Assembly: GCA_010645155.1 (NCBI GenBank)
Contig: JAAGOF010000075.1
Span: 96,436 to 160,435, forward strand
From: Tigriopus japonicus
Taxonomy: Eukaryota > Arthropoda > Copepoda > Harpacticoida > Harpacticidae
Length of the DNA stretch: 64,000 bases
Direction: 5' to 3'
Of this stretch, positions 59,101-64,000 are shown in pieces; position 1 is the stretch's first letter; each line of letters starts with the position of its first letter. Position numbers and translations under genes: made by a program. The notes under the pieces are model-generated. The model was not told the DNA's origin, searched no databases, and was given only the letters and a program-made list of their open reading frames with translations.

Positions 59101-62100
59101 ATTATCAATCAAGCATAAACAGAGGCATTTGATCATGAAAAATAGATTCCAAGGACCTACGTAGATCAACGGCTCTGTTTAATGGTAGGATTTAAAACGC
59201 TAACTTGGGCAACCTTTGTGCTGGTCTCAGCTCATTTAGACAATAAAAAAAGAGGTTTGCTTCCAAAGCCAAGTGTTGGAAAACCTCAAAATATTGGATT
59301 TTGATGGCATTACTCAAGACTCTAACTAAGTCAGCATTTAGCAATATGAATGTTCAATTTTTTGAACGAGAATCAGCTCAAAACGTAGAGGCAAAGTGAT
59401 ATGGGATGCTATCTAGCAAGAAAAATATCATATCTTTCATGGTTTTGAACGTTCGCAAGTTCAAAGTCTTTTTTACCTCTGTGTTGGTGACATCCTGTAA
59501 CGTGGTTACATTTAAGGTAAGAGGACCACTCCATGATGAATTTACAACAACATCCAAATGGGCTTCAAAACCTTGAGCACCTCCATTCTCCCGCAATACA
59601 TCTGCTCTCAATTGAATATGTGGACATGAATGCGGTGTAATTAATTTTGGCGTGCTAAATCTTCCCAAACATTCGCCAAAGTATGCAATGCCTGGTCGAT
59701 TTAGGCGAAAATCTCCCTCCCAACTGGAACCACTGGGAATTTCGGGTTGAGCCACAGGGGCCTCACAAAAGCTCGCTGAAGAAGTAATTTGTTAACTTAA
59801 TATGTACGAACTATGAAGAAATACATTGAAAGCCAATCAAAACCATGTGTGATTATTGAGAAGGGAGAAAACAAATTACTCACTGGGGACACATTCCAGA
59901 CTAGGGAAAGGTTCAAATAGACCGGTAGATAAACATTTAAGAGGAATCAGTTCAGACGACCCGGGGGTCCAATCTTTGAGCTTCATTCCATTTCGACATC
60001 GATAATTAAGCACCTGAATAGCGATAAGTTAAAAATAAGACTTGTCGAAATGATTCTTAATGGATAAATTAACAAACCTTGTCAGTTTGGATCGGGCTCT
60101 TGTCCCAATGGGCAATTTCAAATCCTTCTGGAGCCCTTGGGGGGACTTTGCAATGGGTGACTAATAAGATCAAGGTTGAAATCGGACCCAGAAATTACGC
60201 AAAATGTTACGCTACTTACTTCTGCAACTAAATTCATTCTCGGAATCACTTTCTCTCCTCCATGAGCCATTCCAATCACAAATATATGTCTCTGTGTGAC
60301 TTTTTTCGTATCCAGTCTCGCATTCATAACTAAAGAGTGATGACCAGAAAGTAGAATTATTTTTGGGGGGATTTATTTATGAATATTTGGCAAAAAGGTT
60401 CTTTTTTTCTGCTGAAACTAGGAAAAAAGCAAAATCAGTATTTGAAACTTTCATTCTTTTTGAGTTATTCTTCGTTTGGGCACAAATAGATTTACCCGTT
60501 TTTTTCGATTCACGTTCTTGACAAAGATTTTGATTTGTTAGGAAAAAATATTCAAGGTCGCTCTTTCCTCTGTGCAAAATTGTCGGCCTTTCGAAGGTGG
60601 GTCTAATTTTGAACGAAAAGCTATTTGTCTGAAACCCACCAAAAATGTTTTTTTTCTGCGTTAAATTTCTAAAAATAACAAAGAGAAGCTAGAAACAGTT
60701 AAAAGAAAAAAGGGTGTCTTGGTCAAAGCAGACAAATAAAGTTTTTATGTAAAAGCTTTTTTAATCCGTGCACTAATAATGAGGATTGTTTGGAACTGAA
60801 TTTCGATGGAAAACATACAACATTACAATAAGAACTCAACAAATTATTTTTTACCTGATTTTTGAAAGATATTGCCCTTTACGAGCCTCCACTATTTTAC
60901 TTGACAAATCACTCGGATTAGTTAACGCGATAGAAGCTACGAAAAAACGAAGATTGTTAATCCGTCAAAAATCAAAACCAAAAGACAACGAACAGTCAAA
61001 GTTCTTGGGTCTTATCGCTACGTCAACATAGGGAAGATTTCGACGTGATCCGCGAAAAGTTCGCCAAATAATTTCCGACTCAGGATCTGTTGAAGTTTGG
61101 GAGTTCTGGCCAAAGATGTTAGCTCGAGTACAGGTTCCATCCATGTTAGGTAACTCCTGCAACCATCCACTGGCTTTGTGTTTGGTATTGCATGGTGAAT
61201 TGGCATCCAAAGAGAACCCAAATCCATCTTGATCACTTAAAGAATCCCCGGCTTCGGATAATCCAGCCGAACTTTGAAAGTCCCGCAAACTTAACCGATA
61301 ATTTGAGGAACCGTTCCCAATAGAAAATGTTTGGTAATGAGCTTGGGCCCATTTTCCATCCGAGTCCCACAAATGCACAATCAGCTCATGGTCGTTTTCA
61401 CTGACGATGCTACAAGGTCACATTTTATCCAAATAAAAACATTCGAAAGGGTATGACATGGCATGTGCAAAACAAACCTGTGAAGGTTGTTCAATCCTAT
61501 CCAATACTCATTTAAATTGGAGTTTGAAGTGCTGTCTAAAGTAGTGGCTTGATATTCTCTCATGTCATTCGTCCCATCGAAGAAATGCTGCAACTCAAAA
61601 ATATGTTGCAGTTTCAATCCTCGAATGCAAAATAAAAACGATTTCGAATCTCAAAATGAACCTCAATCTCATTACCTGTTCATTGGCTAGCAAACCGTGT
61701 TTGTGCCGACGAAGCATTGTCGTCCACCCTTGATCACAAGAAACTGGAACAGCCTTCGATGGATCTCTGTCTCCACTTGGATCGATTCGAAACGTGCCAG
61801 AGTGGTGGAACCCCAAACGATAGATCTCCGAGCAATCCTTAACCGGAGGTATCAAATCTAGATGAAATTTGTTGACATCTTTAAGGTTATTTTTTAAGTC
61901 ACACAAGGTTATTTAAGGGAAGGTCGTATTCAAGCAATCCTGAAACCATTGGTAGAACGTGTCTCACCCAGATCCGAAAAATGGGGAATGAATTCAATGA
62001 TTTCGATATCATTTGGGCTCGACTCCACTCGGAAAAGTCTCACAAAATGTGGATGTTCGAATATCCAAGTGACAGCAATGTTCGAGGTTCGCTTTTCCTC

Positions 62101-63956
62101 GACCTCTGTTTCAAGGAAAGGGTCGCCATTTGAGTCCAATTTGTATTTCAAAATGAATTCGTGAGAAAGTGGAAGTGAGCCGTAAATCATCGTTACTCCA
62201 TCGACATAATAACTGTCTCCAAAATCAATTTCAATCTTAAATGGGTTTGTGCCAGCCAAGAAGTGAGTGGAACTGCCCAAAGATCCATCGATAATCATAT
62301 TTGGAGTAGTAGTAGTATTCAGAGGGATATTATCCGGGATCACAGAAGCGGTGAAAGACGACGAGTTGACAAACTTTCCTGAGATAAAAAAAATCCATAA
62401 TTGAATTGTCAGCTACGAGTTATACTTGGACAAGAAGCATGGAAATCATGGAGTGGGAGGTTAGCAATGTGAATTATGATTTCCAGCAGAAACGAACCAT
62501 TGGCGTTCTTCTGAGACGCCATTTTTTTCTTTATGAGACCTGGCTTGCATTGAGAAGAACACGTATTTTAATTTTCAGCTCAATTGAATGGCGGAGTGAA
62601 AAGTTATGCCTTCTCAAACTTATGTACTGAAGAGAGCATAGAATGAATGAACTCGCCCCTTTTGTGGTAAAACGATTACCTCAAAAGGGCAAGTTCATTC
62701 ATTCTCTGTAGGATTTGCACTGAACTTTGAGTGAGCATAACTTTTGTCTCCGACGTTCGATTGAGCTGAAAATTGAAATACGTATTCTTGTCAACATATG
62801 CAAGGTCTCATTTGCAGAAGAACGTAATTGAATTGTTCTTACTAGAGATCATTATTCTCATTGCTAGCCTCCCACTCCATGATTCCAGTGCTTCTTGACT
62901 TGGACCACTCTAAGAATTTACTGTTGATAGAAATAGATAAGGTGGCCTTTCCACAAATATTCCGGTTCAGTCAGCTAAATCTGATTAGAAGTTGGTTAGA
63001 TTTATGAAGGTATGAGTACCCCACTTCCTCACGATTGTAAACAATCAAGCCCCAATGTTTATTGAAGTATCCACTCAAATCACCCATGGAGAATATAAAA
63101 AGTATAGGAAAAGTTAAAAGAAGAAAAAAAGAAGAAGCACAACAAAATGGAGAGTCAAGGGTCTGAATAAAAATGACAAAGGAGACTCCAAATAAGGATG
63201 GAATTGGCGAAGTGCCTTAACATCAGAGCCCGTGCTGATGATGTTTCATAAAAGCTGCTTGTATAAAAACAATTACCGCATAATGGTGTTCCAATTGCTG
63301 AAGCAGTGTCGCGTATTAGACTGAATTGGGTATTCTCGTCTACTTTTTTGCAATAATTTCCGTCAAGAGAAAAAACGAACAGATGACAGCTCGAACTCTT
63401 CTTGCAAGTTTTGAAACATTCTTCAGTATCAGACGACGAACTGGTTGATGTAGCAGAGCCAGTTATCGTATAACCTCTCCAATAACACTGACCTGAAAGA
63501 AATGATATTAACAAACCATCTTAAAAAAACTAAATTAAACCAAAAACTTTACCTCTCCAAGCAGGTTCGATTTTTTTCAAATATCCACCAGGTACTGTTA
63601 TGTTAGATTTTGGAGTATCACAAGTTTTTGCTGAAATTTGTAGGTGAGGTAAGTGAACCGTAATTTCAGTATTGTCAGTGTAGCAAAGCCATGAACGAAG
63701 TGTTAAAAATGCGAATCAATAATGGCTTTTAAGCACTCACTTCTCACGCAAAATGGAAACGGTATGGCGTAGTTGTAGTTGCCAATTGATCCTTCACAAG
63801 GCAAATCAAATGTCCAATTAGAGGGTGAGTCAACAAAGCTACCACCTTTTCGACATTGATAGGTCACGGATTGTCCAAAGAGGACAAGATCCTGAGGCGG
63901 AATAAGCTCCAGGTCATGAATTTCATCAGGAATGGGCGGATAGTCACATGCAATCC
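52801..63956 (-). CDS. gene B: tandem duplicate of gene A (5' partial)
   Basis: Twenty-eight exons: 63741-63956, 63553-63630, 63277-63492, 61968-62378, 61676-61857, 61478-61587, 60979-61409, 60855-60936, 60220-60329, 60078-60160, 59884-60013, 59477-59775, 58234-58591, 57929-58159, 56972-57225, 56676-56900, 56431-56608, 56146-56364, 55762-56048, 55327-55690, 55034-55255, 54748-54962, 54454-54682, 54307-54391, 53795-53916, 53405-53712, 52936-53308, 52801-52871. About 2030 codons in the window; the gene continues beyond 64000. Domain order matches gene A from its CCP at 15050-15265 onwards. Differences: one intron fewer (exon 52936-53308 fuses two gene A exons), a weak donor after the fibrinogen-related domain, and better preserved FReD and galectin-like residues. 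Introns over 300 bp: 57226-57928, 58592-59476, 60330-60854 and 62379-63276. Function is inferred from domains only. Confidence 0.85.
53105..53712 (-). CDS. gene B: galectin-like domain
   Basis: Exon 53405-53712 and the 5' part of 52936-53308. Strand-like segments in galectin order: KTILLIEGQIF, KRKVVHFSLDPDYS, FSITISYVPSEFRFEFAVNG and VEGDLEVTFLGF. The VHFSLDP segment is closer to the galectin LHFNPR motif than gene A, although Arg is absent and no W-E-R motif is seen. The galectin assignment is inference from pattern. Confidence 0.6.
53795..54962 (-). CDS. gene B: three CCP domains before the galectin-like part
   Basis: Exon 54748-54962 (RICPDPILP ... LEYSCKTARKL ... FKCEWNQEWSP), exon 54454-54682 (YQCIDPPVPQG ... 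IYTCETGGLWF ... AECLSNGTF ... WPFCV) and exons 54307-54391 plus 53795-53916 (QCPKPPGKP ... YSCGKYARF ... ITCQWNRTW ... RCV). The order, phases and the lengths 229, 85 and 122 nt equal gene A. Confidence 0.8.
55034..56048 (-). CDS. gene B: repeat unit 3 (novel module + two CCPs)
   Basis: Exon 55762-56048 (287 nt) has LDPPDRGTIVVKKSGTMYG, HVCLG and a hydrophobic strand MVLLLQFSDVIDP. Exon 55327-55690 continues (CLLEAFCTTCSHEQC cluster) and ends in a CCP-like half (LEYKCPLGQEF ... RTCQWNQSWD ... FTCV). Exon 55034-55255 is a full CCP (SCVDPPEPPIG ... VTYVCEDGYFF ... VQCLSNGSW ... KKC). The module is repeated three times in each gene and is not a family I recognise. Confidence 0.75.
56146..57225 (-). 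CDS. gene B: repeat unit 2 (novel module + two CCPs, four exons)
   Basis: Exons 56972-57225 (VDPPPTNGTIQVKSSGSRYG), 56676-56900 (CIESFECSICYLNENC cluster), 56431-56608 (CCP-like half, VEYTCGFAKQF ... LNCQWNGTW ... PCV) and 56146-56364 (full CCP, LYYQCQRGMKF ... ATCQPGNTW ... KCVE). The extra intron found in unit 2 of gene A is present here too, so it predates the gene duplication. Confidence 0.75.
57929..59775 (-). CDS. gene B: repeat unit 1 (novel module + two CCPs)
   Basis: Exon 59477-59775 (SFCEAPVAQPEIPSGSSWEG, AYFGECLG, then LTLNVTTLQDV), exon 58234-58591 (second half with QFFWDLGDV, then a CCP-like half VEYECGLARKF ... QTCKFNGSWD ... PCI) and exon 57929-58159 (full CCP, ECITPPDKTV ... 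LTYSCIEGKKF ... ATCAPGNEW ... KCVT). The introns here (900 and 700 bp) are longer than in gene A; no element with clear ends was found in them. Confidence 0.75.
59884..60936 (-). CDS. gene B: two CCP domains after the fibrinogen-related domain
   Basis: Exons 60855-60936 and 60220-60329 form a CCP-like domain without a clear first Cys (SYECETGYEKS ... YICDWNGSWRR ... FSC). Exons 60078-60160 and 59884-60013 form a full CCP (HCKVPPRAPEG ... LNYRCRNGMKL ... LKCLSTGLFEPFP ... ECVPS). Exon 60855-60936 equals its gene A partner in length (82 nt) and phases. Confidence 0.75.
60979..61857 (-). CDS. gene B: fibrinogen-related domain (three exons)
   Basis: Exon 61676-61857 (DCSEIYRLGFHHSGTF ... VSCDQGWTTML), exon 61478-61587 (FFDGTNDM ... 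NEYWIGLNNLHR) and exon 60979-61409 (HELIVHLWDSDGKWAQAHYQ ... SDQDGFGFSLD ... TCTRANIFG ... IIWRTFRG ... VDVAIRP). The DQDGFGFSLDANSPC segment preserves the calcium-site and Cys region of lectin-type FReDs. The donor after IRPKNFD is GGTTTTG, weak but in the phase needed; the unspliced frame reaches a stop six codons beyond it. Confidence 0.85.
61968..62378 (-). CDS. gene B: F5/8C (discoidin-like) domain
   Basis: A single 411-nt exon with phase-1 borders. It shows NMIIDGSLGSSTHFL, FKIEIDFGDSYYVDGVTMI and HPHFVRLFRVE ... IEIIEFIPHF, matching the DG, IDLG, V-GV and terminal I-E pattern of F5/8C/fucolectin folds. It differs strongly from the gene A copy in its middle, so ligand specificity may differ. 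Confidence 0.72.
62425..62910. mobile_element. foldback element inside a gene B intron
   Basis: Left arm about 62425-62665, right arm about 62680-62910. The arms share AATCATGGAGTGGGAGG, ATTTTCAGCTCAATTGAA-type and AGAATGAATGAACT segments in inverted order, with several mismatches and indels; the innermost 25 bp pair almost perfectly around a short loop. It sits between the PAN and F5/8C exons. No gene inside. Confidence 0.8.
63277..63492 (-). CDS. gene B: PAN/apple domain
   Basis: A 216-nt exon with phase-1 borders. Translation: QCYWRGYTITGS ... ECFKTCKKSSSCHLFVF ... YCKKVDE and a final TPLCG, the PAN cysteine spacing. It aligns with gene A 14637-14852 over its whole length. Confidence 0.8.
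63553..63956 (-). CDS. gene B: CCP domain and linker at the right edge
   Basis: Exon 63741-63956 encodes a CCP (ACDYPPIPDEIHD ... VTYQCRKGGSF ... LPCEG ... PFPFCVR). Exon 63553-63630 encodes a linker (TCDTPKSNITVPGGYL) into the PAN domain. The upstream exons, homologous to gene A 15428-16156, lie outside the window; 63957-64000 is intron. Confidence 0.8.
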
Positions 63957-64000
63957 CTAAAGGAAGGTATTGATAACTCTTATTATGTAATCAGTAGAGC

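Overview
The window is eukaryotic, most likely from a crustacean or other arthropod. Genes are split by short GT-AG introns, the DNA is AT-rich, and the transposons are of animal types (Tc1, DD37D mariner, hAT-like MITEs, a non-LTR LINE, a Gypsy fragment). One spot has a few degenerate CCTAA repeats. The organism assignment is inference; no species-diagnostic sequence was recognised.

Layout: two large multi-exon minus-strand genes flank a repeat-rich spacer. Gene A runs from 21395 down to 4183 (32 exons found, about 2190 codons). Gene B runs from the right-hand part of the window (63956, open towards 64000) down to 52801 (28 exons found, about 2030 codons). They are diverged tandem duplicates: exon order, splice phase and in most cases exact exon length agree (85, 122, 222, 225, 229, 231, 254, 287 and 308 nt, among others). 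The encoded proteins are secreted-type mosaics. In N to C order they carry CCP/sushi domains, a PAN/apple domain, an F5/8C (discoidin) domain, a fibrinogen-related domain, more CCPs, three copies of a unit combining an unrecognised Cys/beta-rich module with CCPs, more CCPs, a galectin-like domain split over two exons, a last CCP and a short Cys-containing tail. Several carbohydrate- or ligand-binding folds on one CCP scaffold suggest a recognition, adhesion or complement-like role; that is inference. The 5' end of each gene (signal peptide) was not found.

The spacer (about 21.4-52.8 kb) holds one complete small gene, a secreted beta/gamma-crystallin-like protein on the plus strand (34447-35313, three exons, about 248 aa). 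The rest is mostly mobile DNA: a Tc1 element with one late frameshift, a DD37D mariner with one nonsense codon, at least four fragments of one LINE family, a Gypsy integrase relic cut by a SINE-like insertion, four non-autonomous elements with perfect 8-bp target duplications (hAT type), a three-copy MITE family, foldback elements and minisatellites.

Left of gene A (1-4182) there are only repeats and unassigned open frames. Exon boundaries were read by eye from splice consensus, phase continuity and A/B comparison, so individual ends may be off by a few bases.
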